A stretch of 64,000 nucleotides of DNA from Axinella damicornis (taxonomy: Eukaryota; Porifera; Demospongiae; Axinellida; Axinellidae): assembly GCA_963931865.1 (NCBI GenBank), contig OZ007512.1, forward strand, positions 4,610,883 through 4,674,882. Reading direction: 5' to 3'. Made by a program: the position numbers and the translations under genes. Under the pieces are notes generated by a model. It did not search any database. It was not told the origin of the DNA and saw only the letters and a program-made list of their open reading frames with translations. Below, in pieces: positions 9,355 through 24,300 of this stretch; position 1 is the stretch's first letter, and each line of letters starts with the position of its first letter.

Positions 9355-12300
9355 ATGGCAGGTATTGAGCTAGTCAACCTCGACGACGCTGAGCAACAGC
9401 TGAACATAAGGAAAGTCCCTCCTTCGGTAAGATTCTTTCTTGCGTGAAATTGGTTGACACGTTCTGTCATAAAAATATAGCTAGTGCAGAGAGTCTATTT
9501 TATACTACTTAATAAGTTATGGTTTGAGGGATATGACTTCTGATTGATACCTTGAACATGCTAAACTATATTCAAGTAGCTGGCTGATTGCATTGCCTTT
9601 ATGTTTATTTACATAGGTATCATCTCTTTCACAAAGTCCAATATTCAGAACAGAGCAGCTAGTAGTATAGTAGGGTAGTAGTATAAACATAGCAATGTAC
9701 TTTAACTTCTAGCTATGCAGGGGAAGATCTCTCAGTGCGGCCAAACTTGACCAAAGTACTAGGCATGCCACAAAGAGCTGGTGATGCCTCAGACGTTAGC
9801 TCATCTTTTGCAGAGATTGAACTGCATGCACCACTACTGAGTATGGCATCCTGTGTTCTTCAGTGCTCTGACGGGAGCTACATGTACTCAGATCTCGACC
9901 CAGAGGGAGAGGAACCTGTGGACCTGGAGGGAAAAGAACCTGTGGAACTGAGTGAAATATCCCTACCTTCAGTCACCTTGCATCGTGTAAGTTGGGAGGA
10001 GTACCCTATAATGGCAATTAAATGTTGCAATTTTCATACATTTCACATGAAGCCTTGAGTCACTGAGTAGCAGGCAGCCATCAATGAGTTTGCCTCATTG
10101 CTTGGCAACCTGGCAGCTAGTCGCCATTCCTTACCAACAACAGCCCAGATGTCCTTGCATGTAGCTAGATGCCGTACGTACCATCTCACCATTACCCATC
10201 CGAAGATTGAATTTAATTCTTCTGAAGGTCTTGCGGCCATTTATTCTAAATTTTGCATCCACCAGAACTTCCCACTTAGCTACTATGGTTGCTAGCTACT
10301 TTTATAGTAAACGCAGGCAAAATCTGTGCTAGCTGATAATAAATGGCATTGAGCATAACTACCAGGACCCTGCCCTATGGCCGGTATCTGGTGTACAGTG
10401 ATGGATAGGGTGGGAAGTACCAGTGTTAGGACTTGGCGAATTATGCTCAAAAATTATGCAGGTAGGAAACATGGGTACAGCGATCTCCGAAACCAAGTTG
10501 ATGGATAAATGTGCAACATCAAAGCGTACACAAGTTTCAGCTATAGTTTGCATCAAACTGCTCCCTCTGCTTGAAAATGCCGCATTTTAAATGCTTTAAT
10601 TATGCTTCAGGAATCGTTCATTATGCTCACGTTAACCTCATACTAGGCTAGCTCACATTATGCTTGCTGATAATATCATTCATGAGCACATGTGGCATAT
10701 AGGCAATATTGAACTACGCTGCCATGTGTCATGCACTAAGTAAGATAAGCAATGTTGTTTTAGTTAACTAAATCAAAAACTATACTGCATTTTAGTAAGG
10801 CATAATTCACTTTAGTAATTAAAGCTAAAACTAAAATGAGGACTGTCTCAGCGTGTTAATCAAAACTACAACTAAACGAATATCCAAAGAGGTGGTTACC
10901 TAATTATAACTAAAAACTAAGCTATTTCAGTTTTAGATAACAACAGTAAAGATAAGTAAACATTGACAGTCAGGCTAGCTGCAGCTGTTCTATCATAGAT
11001 ATTAGATAAACTAAAAGTGCCGAGTTAATGAGATTCATAGTTGGTGAGAATGGGCCCTCAAAACGGCCTAGACTTGCACTGTGTGCCAGTGGGATGGTTT
11101 GCCAATTTTTAATGAGATTCATTGATCCTCCATGCACATATTAAGAGTCAGGGCTACAAGAATTATTATGCTCTTCATTATGCCAGCATACGCTCTTAAC
11201 CAGTGTTGCCCACAGTGTGGGCGGTTCAAAGGTAGCCTCGTTCTCAGGCCCCATCCTTTTTCGTATGGGGCCTGGGAACGAGGCTAGTTCAAAGGTGCCT
11301 CATACACATTTATACTAGTTGTACTACAGTGTGTAGGAGGTTGAAAGGTGCTGACCACAGTGTGTATAGTGTAATCTGCTGATTGGAAGTTACTATAATA
11401 CATTGTGTGTAATGATGTATAACGCTATTCATCAGCTGATTTCAAAACAGAAAGTGCTAAGCCTTGCCATCATTTATTTAGAGCATGAATGAATAATAGT
11501 GCTGATCAAGATCAAGTCAGAACTACAGTCCAGGACCAAAGACCCATGCTATTATCAACCACTCATAAGTGCTTCTCTCTGCTATGAACAACAATTTCTT
11601 GAGGTCAGAGGCATGCATGTTGTTGAGTCCTCATCTGATTAAAGACATGATGGGCGCTTTGTTGGCGGAAGATGAATTTTTGACCCCAAAATTTTGTTGT
11701 TTCTTAGTCTCATGTCCAGACCACGCCCCCTCGCAGGGAGAGACGGTCTGGTTATCCGAGTCGAATTTCTTGGGCTTGAAGCATACTACGGAATGTGCAT
11801 GTATAATCCCGCGGTGTTAAGGTGGCGGGAAAGCAACGATATGCGTAACCGCACAATAATTAGAGGCGTGGTTCCGAATCACCGCTCTCGAGCATGCCAG
11901 CAGCAGCCATCCAAGATGTTGTGCCACCTTCCTTCTTCCAAGGCTGTTGGGCATCCATTGACACCGTTTCTAGTTGAGCGCTACGTTATACGTACTTCGT
12001 ATCGTGACAACGCCAGCTGCAAATCTCGGCGAAATATAACACTGTTTTTTCTGTACATCTCGAAAATCAGCTGAACGTATTTTAGCTAAAATGCTCTTCG
12101 CAGGCAGCTCCTCTACTGGGGTCATATAGCGTTGAACGAACGTCTCATCGTGGTTTCTCCCATGCAGCATGTACAAAAACAGGAAAATTGATAACACATT
12201 TCACGTTTGTACGCATGTGCACTTTAACAATCACTTAGCAACGATACGTAAATATTACTCAAGATCGCTGAATTAGAAACAGTGGGGAAGGCGTTGACCC

Positions 12301-15300
12301 GATGTGTTCAATCAAACGATGCACTCTTTATAAGACTGAGGTTAGTCCCTGTTGTGAGTAGGGTGAATGCCTATCTCAACTCTCAACACCCATATGAATG
12401 TCCCTACTATAAACCTATATGCCATGGTCTTCAGACGGGGAGAACAGTGGCTTTGTCATCCATCTAGGGAACAGTTGACTTGAGATGCCCGGGCCTGATT
12501 CTTTAGCCAATGCTGGAAGTGTAATACCTGAGTAGTACTGTCCATTTACCAAGGCAAGGACACCTACTGCCCACGTGCCTGTGAGATCACTGACTTCTGC
12601 ACCAAACTTCAGCTCAAACATGCGCCTGCTGCCAAAATGTTTTGCATAAACAAGTAATAAAAAACATTAGAAATGTATCAGGATGTAGGGATACCAGAAC
12701 GGAAAAAGTAAGGAAGCAAGAGGGATGATCGAACATAACAATGAAGTATACAATCACCCCTACATATCTTTTTTCATTGTACATGTACGTATATATGGAA
12801 GAAGATCTCTGTAGGGGGGGTTGTATACTTCACTGTTATGTTCGACCATCCCTCTTGTTTCCTTACTTTTTGCCATTCTGGTATCCCTACATCATGCTAC
12901 ATTTTTTTTATTACTTGTAATATATGGCTTCCAATGGGACAATACTTTGTACTTCTTGTTTGGCCCACAATACATTACACAAGTTATCACCACATGCATG
13001 CACCAGATTAATCTATCAAGTATCAACCTTCTGCAGGCTGCACGGAGAGGTCGTGTGGACATTGTCCAGCAGTGGTTGGATGCACTCCCACCTGACAAGA
13101 AGATGAAAGTTCTCACCAGGAAGGACAAATGGAAGAGCACCCCTCTGCATGTTGCTGCTAAGTATTGCCACCTGGATGTTGCAGAACTCCTAATTGAACA
13201 TGGCGTTGGTAAACTTCTTTTTTTTTTGTAGTTGGTATTAGCCTTGTTCCCAGACAACACCCCCATGCTGCATGAGAAAGAATGACCTGTGATGTTCATT
13301 GTTTGTGCATTCGTGTAATTTCTAGGATGTATAATTATGGCAGCCATAATAATGATATGTAGATACACACAGTTCACACAGTCTTCCTGATCAACAGTGG
13401 AGTTCATCGATTACACACCCTCAAATTGCCCTCCAGTAGCTAGGTACCACATCCTCCAGCATCTTGGCATTGCTCAAAGTTGTTTTTCCGGAAGGGAAAA
13501 GTGCAAAATCCTTTTTTCAATGTGAACCACCCTTCAACAGAAAAAAAACAAGGGATTCGAACCCAAGAGAGAGCCTGAGTTGAGCACTAGAGACTCTCAC
13601 TCTACCTGCACACCCAACCATAATGTTTTTGTTTTGCTTTACCACCAGACCCGAATGTGAAGGATGTATGGGATAGCACTCCACTGCACAATGCCTGCAT
13701 ATCAAGGGGTGAAAAATGTGACCAGCTGGTACAACTACTCCTATCAAAGTGAGACACCAACAGGCATTATGTATGCTTTACTTCATCACTGGGTTTTGTC
13801 TAGGTATATGAGTTTATGGGGGAAAATTCAGTAGGCATCTGGGCATGTCCCCTGAAAATGTTGAGCCTCTGAAAGTGGTTTGAGTTGTTCTGGTGCAGTT
13901 TCATGTTCCCAGTAGCTGTGGTGTCAGAGACGGATTCTTGGCTTCTAAATGTTATCAACTGCAAATGATCTGCTATACACTTAGAGTATGTAATTAAGTG
14001 CCCATGTTTTGGGGACCTTAGAACACTGCTGAACAGGGGGTGGGCGCTAGATATGTACTCAGACTAATTAGGCATGTGGTATCCGCCCACCCATTCAGCA
14101 CTGTATTAACAACAAGCTTTGCGGTAAGCTGTGAATATCAATGACCGGCTATGTATATAAGTCCATTTTTCGCGTAAGGGAATTGATCGCATGTCTTTGA
14201 GAAGAAACACTATGCAGAGAAAGCATGCCATAGTTCATACTTCACTCTTAAATCGGCCTTTTTGAATGCACAACCTTACCCAAAATTTAAGAATGCTGCT
14301 CAAGACTTTTGTGATAGGTGGGCCCTTACTACACTGCTTTTGAACCCTGTGCAGTAACTTTCGCGTGAAGAGGGGGGTGGGCGCTTGTTACGTGATGGGC
14401 ACTTGGTAGTATGTACATGATAGTAGTAGTTTAGTGTGAGTTTACACTACCTGTAAGGCATATGTATTATGTGTAGCCTCATTCCCAGGTCTGAACGCCA
14501 CTTTCGGTTGCACGAAAGAACGCGGAGGGCCTGGTATGTTTCCTCACGTGCGTGACGTCGAGGATAGAAAGGTTGTAGAAAGGACTTAATTGAACGTGGG
14601 CGAACTGGGGCTCAGAAGAGCAAGAAGAGCAAAGGTACAAGGTAAGTTACCACACGTATCTAGCTAGCGGGGGGCGACTGTCATACACAACAAGCATTGA
14701 ACGTTTAGTCGGTTGAACAATACGCAAAACTTTGCTTTTCGTCTCTGAAAATTTTGGCCGTTTGTCAATTACGTAATGCTCACGTAAGGAAACATACCAG
14801 GCTCTCCCCGCTTTTCCGTACTGCAAGCAACGAAAAGCTGGGTGGGGCCTGGGAACGAGGCTAGTATATGTGTTCTACTGTTCTACATTCTTGTGGCAGA
14901 ATTTGTTGTTGGGAAGGGCGAAGAGGGGAGAAGGGAGGGAGGAGAAGGGGGAAGAGGGGGGAGGGGGAAAGAGGGGAGAAGGGAGGGGAGTAGCCTCATT
15001 CCCAGGCCCGATCTGATTTCACATATGGGGCCCTGGGAACTGGGCTAGGAGGGGAGGTGGTGTTAGATAAACCATGTTCAGGTGCAATCTTGCTACAAAT
15101 GTTTTTCAATATAGGGAAGCCAAGGTGGATGCTATAGGCTCCCATAAGTACACCCCTCTACACTACGTTGCCAAGAGTGGCAGGACAGAAGCAGTGAAAC
15201 TCCTCCTAGAAGCTGGTGCCAAGACTGACATGAAGACTGATTTTGGGGATACACCGATCAGCCTTGCTGCTATGAATGGGCATCTGCTGTGAGTTGCTTT

Positions 15301-18300
15301 TAGACAAGTAATGTATTAATAATATTGCTTTTATCTCATCAAGCTACTCTGGGGATTCAGCTACGTATACTATTAGCTTTGCTAGTTGTTAGGCCATGCA
15401 GGGCACCTGCAGGGTCGAACCTACCCGGGCATTGTCACCGTCACCGCACGTGACTAGATCTCCCAGGCCGTCCTCCATATTTGCATACCGTGGATTGCAA
15501 GTCGCTTGTCAGTTTGTAAACAGGACGTTTATGAAACTGATAGCGGATTACCTCACAAACTAGGCGGCACGCGCAGGCGGTAACGTGCACATGCACATGA
15601 CATGAACATGATCAATGGCACTTGTACTTCTGCCAACTTTGATGCATGACATATTTTGGCGGTACAACTTCTCAAGCATTGACTGATCATGAGTGGATCG
15701 CAGAGTACTTCCAATTCAACTGTTAACGTGGCACTATCGTTGGACGCATTGACCATATCTGGATCCAGTGCGAATTCAGCCGGGTTCACCCATTCAGCCA
15801 TAGTTGTGCCCGGATGGTTGAATATGCACAGACAACCGCAACCACTGATACTTCCTCGACCTCCGGCAACTAGGACCATGCCCCTGCCTCAACCTCCGGC
15901 AACTAGGACCATGCCCTTGCCTCGACCTCCGGCAACTAGGACCATGCCCCTGCCTCGACCTCGGCCACTAGGACCATGCCCCTGCCTCAACTTCCGGCAA
16001 CTAGGACCATGCCCCTGCCTTGACCTCCGGTAACTAGGACCATGCCCCTGCCTCAACCTCCGGCCACTAGGACCATGCCCCTGCCTTGACCTCCGGCAAC
16101 TAGGACCATGCCCCTGCCTCGACCTCCGGCAACTAGGACCATGCCCCTGCCTCAACCTCCGGCAACTAGGACCATGCCCCTGCCTCGACCTCCGGCAACT
16201 AGGACCATGCCCCTGCCTCAACCTCCGGCCACTAGGACCATGCCCCTGCCATATTTTCTCATAGCATTACGCAGATCACAGCCGGTTTCATCAACCCATA
16301 TGTACTATCATTGATGGATCCGAATAACTGATCTCTTCAGCTCTCCTTGCCTCAGAACGTCCTAGTATGTAGTGTTTAATTTTCTGAAGCGACATTCCAA
16401 TATGTGTATACAGTCGATCCGGCAGTCAACTGCTCCGAAGGCTACATCATCCATGTAGATCGACTGCAGAAGCTCCTTGAGTCTGGGATGGGAGGAGGCA
16501 AATCTTTCTACATGATGTTTGATTGTGGCGTTCAACAGAAATGGACCGGAGGAGACACCGAAGGCCACTTGGGTAAATCTCAGGACGATGACCTTGGGTT
16601 GGTCAAGGGAGACACTCTCAAACTACAGGAAGCGTAGTTCCGTCTTTCTCAGCCATCGAGATCATTAAGAATTGGCTGTGAGGGCAATTCGGTGGGAGCG
16701 AAACCTCAGTAGGATGTCGAGAATTTTCTGGTTGAACTTTGGGCCTGTATACAGGCAATCATTCAGCGATGATCCGCTTGACCTTGCAGACACGTCGTAG
16801 ATGACTCTGACTTTTGTTGTTTCCTTGCCTGGGTAGGTATTCTTCAAGGTGGACCTACCGAGGTCAAAACGTTGTGTGATTAAAATTATTGTATCTCGGT
16901 CGGCAGATTCGACTACTCCTACCTACTAAGTACACTGGGTAAAATACTCAGTTAAAATAACCCATGGAGTGGTTTCAGTGAACTCCCATGCACTGCAAAC
17001 TAACCAGGACCACTGGCAGACAATGCATACCTGACTGGCCATTAAATACCATGAAGAGAATGGACAAACATGTCTACCATCCACCATTCCAAAGAGTCAA
17101 CTCCTTCAAATTCTGTCACACTTCGTAAAGAACAAACCTTTCTGTAAAACATGCATGCACTTGTCTACTAGCTGAAGTATATTATAGTAGGCGTATATTA
17201 TGCACGTGCTTGGTAGCTACTCATCCAGTTAGTTATGCATCGATCTGTTAACTTAGCTGATGTATCCATGCATTGTTTGGCTCATTAACCAGAAATGTAA
17301 AGCATTGTGAGTGGTAATTGTCTGGTCAGTGCATGGGAGTTCACTGAATCCAGAGTAACCACTAATTTGTTGGTTATTTACAGTGTACCATATAAGCACA
17401 CACACTTCTCAGTAAACTGACTTATCTACCCAATCAGTGCATTATTTTCAAACAATATACTTACCCTTCATGTAGCCTCGTTCCCAGTCTCCCCCCTTTG
17501 CACGCGGTAAAGAAAGTAGAGCCTGGGAACGAGGCTACCCTTTATGTATCTGTTTACACTTCATACTCTTATTATTATCTACCAAGATATAGTGCATAGG
17601 CTGCATGGATACAACCAACAATGATAACTTTCACAGGCACAAACTTCCATGGTCCTGGGGTAATCTCGAAATGTCGGACAGCCATGTTGATAGTTTGAAG
17701 TCTTCAGGAGGCATGCATGTAACTGCACAATTTCTCCAGTGCGAATTAAATCCATGAAAGTGCTGAGTACAGCCGTGCATAGCTCTAAAGCTGATGGGGT
17801 TGTTACAATGCATAAACATCAATATTTTTGTATCCAGTGGTGCAAGTCTCATATATTCATAGGTTGTAGGATTCAGGAGATATGACAACACAAAGTCACC
17901 CATGTAAACCAAATTCACATACATTGGTTGACTTCAGGGGCTCATTGCTCCAAATCTGATGGGGTTGTCACAATACTTCCACATGTATTTACAAACCTCA
18001 GTCTTTGTTGTATCCAGTGGTGCAAGCTAGTCTCATGTCCATAGCATGTAGCGTTCTCGAGATATGGCAGCATGAATTCACCCACGTGAACCAAATTCAT
18101 GAAATATGGTTGATTTCAGGAGCTCATAGCTCCAAACCTGATGGGGTTGTCACGATACGTCCACACATCTTTATAAACCTTCATCTTTGTTGTATCCAAT
18201 GGCGTGTTTATAGCATGTAGCTTTCTCGAGATATGGCAAATTTACCCATGCAAACCAAATTCAAACATTGTTGACTTCAGGGGCTCATATATAGCTCCAA

Positions 18301-21300
18301 ATCTGATGGGGTTGTCACCCCATGTTGTGGCTATGTCCTGAAGTACAGAGATGGGGCTTTTATCTGGCAGAGGTCCGGTCATCATAGCGCCCTGCGTTCT
18401 TGCACTACATGTGCTGGAATCTGAGACGCTTCAAGCTAGACCGACTTTACAGCATTCTCACACAAAGACGGGAGCATTCTCAACTCTCTTGATAGCTAAA
18501 TGCACTCTTGACCACCAGAGATACACACATCTCAAAGGATAAGTCGTTCGCATGAACTTATCTTGGAGCAGTCGGTGCCAAAATCTGCTTCTCGAAGCCA
18601 TCTGACATGGCTATTTCGTTACACGGAAATCGCATAACTCCGAGTTCATAACGAATACTACCGGAAGAGGTAACGGACGAATACGAACCTCCGTAAGCTT
18701 GCACTCCCTCCTCTACTCCTCTCCTAAGGTGGTTTCATCCTCGATGAGGTCAACAATGTCGTTGGTCAACGTCGTGAGTGTTTCCAATTTCTTGCCGAGG
18801 CTCATTTTGTGAAGTGCTAGCCTCGTGGTGTCAGGGGTGTCCCCAGTGAGAGTTGCGTCAACTGAATGAAGGATCCTAGTGGCAGAGGACCTATGGCCAG
18901 CTTGAACTCTCTTCTTCTTTAACAGCGCTTCGGCCATTTCAACAAAGTCGTAGCTTATCAGCTATCTGAGGCTGTCAAACTCAACTCGGTCTGTATGCTG
19001 AATTAGCTAGAGCATCTGACTAACTCAAACTATTGCTCTACGTAGCTATCTATTTTCTATTCATGCTTCACTCATGCTTCACTTCAATCAGATCACTGAT
19101 TCTCCTCATGGTAGATCACGTGAGTATATAAGTCATGAATAAACAAGAAGCAATTCAGTTCCTTACAACCGCAGGTCGTCCAAGTACGGATGCATGCTTG
19201 CTCAAATTTCGCGATTCAGTAGTAGCGTTTATTTAACGTCCTGTCATGTGGATGTCATGTGAAAAACAAGATGTTATCATAATCTGATTGGCTAGTTTGA
19301 TTCATAGAATTCGAATACTTCTGCCAAGGGACTTGCAAACGACGGTACTGTAAGAATCAAATACTGGAGGTGGGAACGGCCTGGGAATGAGGCTACCAGT
19401 GCTCTCAAAGAGAGCAACTGGCACTTCTAATAGGTAGTGACACACCATACAACTGGTTTTGATTAATGTATTGTACGTACATGTGTAACCCTTCTATCCA
19501 CACATGCGTAAATGCACCATAGTGTTGTCCAGGAGCTCTACAATCACTCTCCTGAGTCTATCTCCAGTGAAGGAAGACATAGGAAGACTCCGCTTCACCT
19601 AGCTTGCATGTATTGTCACCCTGGCATTGCAAAGTTCATTCTGGAATCAAATCCCGATATCAACGTTAATGTGCGGTATGCTGTGTAGCTAATGAATAGT
19701 AGTGCATACAATTATTATGATAATGCATATTATGAAATATCACCATAGTACAAAGCTATACCGGAAAATATCATGAGTTTGTTGCCGTAGTATTGTTACG
19801 AGAGCGAAACACGAGTAACAATTAATGCCAAAGGTAACCAACGAGTGATATGTTTCCGGTATAGCTTGGTACTATGGTGATACTGATTTTATCATACAAA
19901 CCTGGAATTTCATTGCACGTGCCTCTACCAATGAACGTAGCGAATGCACGTTACCATAGCTTGCTTAGCAACAATATTTTCATTTCTGGTTGCCAACCCT
20001 TCACATTATAGTATGGCAAGCTACAAATGCTTGGGCAAGAAGGCCTGCGTACCAACCCCAAGGCGGAGCCAAGCCGATAACTGGCAGCTGTACGGTCGGT
20101 CCACGCCAATAACTGGCAGTTGACGGTTGGTCCATGCCCATAACTGGCCGCTGTACGGTCCATTTCAACCTCTAGTTGACTATGTAATTATCGGTATGGG
20201 CTGCCTTTTTGATTGTGAATCTCACTATAAATTTCATCTAATTTGTATTGCAGGGATGAGCTTGAGTGCACTCCACTGCACTATGCAGCTGCTGCTCATA
20301 ACAACTCTGACCAGCTGGTGGCAATGCTCACTGATGCAGGAGTAGACATCAACCCAAGGAATGGTTTTGATGTACGTACATTAGATTCTCATTATGATGA
20401 TGTACGTATGTTAGAAGATGCAGTGTGTATGTCATAGGTAGCATGGCAGTTGGTCCTCTATGGTGTATAAAGACAGAATCAGAGGGACACAGAGGAGCAC
20501 AGCCCCGATGGTGAGGGGCTGTGTGTTTAAGCCGTACATGAACCACTGGTCTGCCATGCTGTACGTGCACACAATTGTTATGCTCTCCTCCATATTTGTA
20601 CACAGCAGCTTGAGAAACAGTAGCACAAATTGGTGTTGTGTTGATGGTGAAAGATGGTCACCATCAACACCATTGTTTCTCAAGCTGCTATGTAGAACAC
20701 ATAGCAGCTTGAGAAACAGCAGTACATGCTGTGTGTGTGTGTGTGTGTGTGCATATGCTCTCCTGCATATTAGCAGCTAATATGCTGGAGAGCATATGCA
20801 CACACACGCACAGCAAGGCAGAGACATGGCATAAAGCTTATACAGCCCCTCACCATCAGGACTGTGCCCCTCTCAGGGTCAGTATACTTCATAAGGGTGA
20901 AGTCACACTGGTATTAAGATTACGGGTTACAGTTTGCTATTGCGCATGCGCGGTGCACACTTGCGGTTTACAGTCAGCATTGAAATGTGTGCGCGACTTT
21001 GGCGTCAGTAACATCTAACCGTATAATTTATTAGACTGGACTTCAATTCCATGAAGAAAGGGTTAGGGCGACTCTAAAAGTTTTACCGAGATAAACATCC
21101 TGTTCGTGAGATACTGTGCGTTCTACTTGCCTGATCAGGCGAAAAGCGAATAGCTTAATTAATTATGAACGACCATCCCTCATTTTTCCAACGGCAGCGA
21201 AGCGAACTCGCTCCGAGCCATCCTCCAGTCAGTTGAAAACTTACCGTGGATGCTGCCAAGCTGGCCAGTTACCCCTTTCTGATTGCAAAATCTGACGCCA

Positions 21301-24300
21301 AAGTTTGCCAACTCGACCTTGAAGTTTGATGCCACTTCCTATGTTGGCATGTTGTACTCAGGCGCTAAGATCATACCAGCTAGAAGGTACTCATATTGCT
21401 GTTATACGTCGTTTTTGTTGCGTGTCTCCTGTGTGGAGGGACAAAGGTAACTTGTATATTATGTATATTTAATGAGCACACGGTATCCCGTAACCTTAAA
21501 TCATCCCGTAAATTAACTTAAGGAACCCCAATTTGAGTTTGGCCCAATGTTATCCTCTGTAGGAGTCGCCCCTTGATTCAGCTTGTAATCAGGGCAATGT
21601 GAAGGCAGTGAGCAGACTGCTGGAGAAAGGAGCAGAAGTTGGTCCACTCACTCTCAACAATTGCATCGAGTCAGGCCCTTATGAGTAAGTTATCGGGGGG
21701 CAACCACACTCCTGGTAGCAGCCATTGCAACCGTTGCAACTTGCTGGATGGGCAACCTAGGTATTGCAACTCATTCCAATTAACACACATGCCACATGGC
21801 AACCATGCGCAACCATGCTCAATGGCGGTCAATTGCTAGCAATGGCTGAAGGGCCCTTGCATTTCTCGAAGAAAGACAGCAAAACAGCCATTTACGTTGC
21901 TGATGCATCCCATGACTTGCTTGCAGCTGTGAGTTGTGTGTACCGCAGTAACACATGATCAGCAGATGCATCCCAACCATATATGGAACTTTATGCACAC
22001 AGATCAACGGCTGTTTCGGTGGTACCATGCGTGCAAACACAGTCGCGGCCTGCTTGTTGCTCCCCTCACCTTTTGTCCCACACTCGCGGGTAACGGCATA
22101 GCACAGCGATTTGCAGTGTCTAGTCGGTAGTGACACTGGAGAAAATTTCCATGCCATCATTTGCAATCAATGTTGACCTGATTTGTCAGGTCAACATTCC
22201 GTCCTGGGGACAAGTTGAATGTAACGTGCCCAGACCCTTCCTCCTCCCGTGCAAAGGGTCTGGTTCCGAGACTAGTTACACATTTTGCTGATGTGTCTTG
22301 TAATAGACTACTTGTGTAGTGCTGCAACCGTCAGACTGAATCCTCACTGTAACGTTCAAGTGGTATTGAATCACAGAGCTGGACTGACAACAACCCCTGA
22401 ATTCAAATTGATTTCTGCCCCACCCCCTACCCATGTACAACAGTTGTAGCACAATAACATAACATGATAACGGTTAGTGATCTTGTCAGCTGTCACAGGC
22501 AGCAACAATGTTAACTCAAGAAGACCACACAGAGTATTAGAATGATTGTAATTAATCTAGAACTTGGGTGTTGAAGAGTGGGGAGGGGGTCATATTAGTG
22601 AGAGACTACAGTCTTTGTGGATCACTGCAGTATTAAATATTTAACCCAAAGTTAGTGATCAAGCCTGTAAGCAATACCCTCCTTTCCCCCCTTACCCTAC
22701 CCACACTTTTCCCCGTTGCACATCTGCAGGGATTGTGCTCTGGCCATCCTCAGAACACCACAGTGGGCCAAGGCTCTGAGGTATAGCTTCAACCTCGGGA
22801 AGGGGAGAGATACCACACCCTTCAGGGAAATGGTCAAGAAAATGCCAGGTGTGTAGCTACGTTGCATGTCTTTAGAATTGAGCTTTGGAAGGCCTAGACA
22901 AAGCTCTGGAATATCTGGAATATCTGTAAGCACCTTTTTTGGAAACGTAGGTATAATAGAACCTGCCTATAGTGGTCACTGTCTAAGGTGGCCACCTCTC
23001 TATTATGGCCATACTGCTGGTCCCATTTGTACTAATCCAGAACAAAATATGACCTGCAGCAGCCACCTGTCTATGGTGGCCAGAGAATACTGGTCCCCAG
23101 GTGACCACTATGGACAGTTTCCTCTGTACCTCAAATAAAGCTAGCACTCTCCGGAAGAAACCTTCCACATCTTCAGAGGCCGATTCTTAAAAGAAGCTTT
23201 CCGGTTTCGTAGGAAGTCTTCCAATTTGCGGCAAGGCTACACCACAATTGCATGTTGGAAATGCATTCTGAATCTCAGCATCATTGTAATGACGTATTAG
23301 CGATTTGCAACCTACAACAAAGACATAGTTAACACTCGCCTTCTATCACATCACAGAAACTGAAACTATAGCAAGTCTCGTTCCCAGACCTTTCATCCTG
23401 TGCATATATCGCTTCCAGTATAACGCATCCAATACTGAAAGCGATCCGCATTGGAGTTGGTTTGGGTCTGGGCCCAAGACTAGAACTTACCCAGCCCACG
23501 TGGTTCATTACATCTGGCTTCACTGGAATGGCTCATTCAGTATCCATGTGATATCATCTCCTCCCTTTCTGGATGTATGGTACCTACAGCTGCAGCTGCA
23601 AAAGTGCTCAATCGTTGCACCATGAAGGAGACGGATGAAACTGATCCTTACTTTGCCGTTGCCTTCAACTATGAGTTCATAGAAGACATTCAGGACAAGT
23701 ATGTTGTCCTGTACTTCTTCCTGATCCATATAACATTCACGACAAGCATGTCATTCTCTATACTTCTGCCCGATCCATGCAGCATTCAGGACAAGCATGT
23801 CATTCTCTATACTTCTGCCCGATCCATGCAGCATTCAGGACAAGCATGTCATTCTCTATACTTCTGCCCGATCCATGCAGCATTCAGGACAAGCATGTCA
23901 TTCTCTATACTTCTGCCCGATCCATGCAGCATTCAGGACAAGCATGTCATTCTCTATACTTCTGCCCGATCCATACAACACTCAGGACAAGCATGTCATT
24001 CTCTATACTTCTGCCCGATCCATGCAGCATTCAGGACAAGCATGTCATTCTCTATACTTCTGCCCGATCCATACAACACTCAGGACAAGCATGTCATTCT
24101 CTATACTTCTGCCTGATCCATGCAGCATTCAGGACAAGCATGTCATTCTCTATACTTCTGCCCGATCCATGCAGCATTCAGGACAAGCATGTTGGTCCGT
24201 ACGTAGCCTTGTTCCTAGGCCCGAGAGAGGCACGAGAAAAGGGCCTGGTTTCCACTGTTTGTGCATGCACTTAATTATCTATAATCACAACACGTATTCA

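Noticed and set aside
15689..16314. Pro/Arg-rich frames on both strands
   Set aside because: The 33-bp period keeps frames open; no splice or start context stands out.
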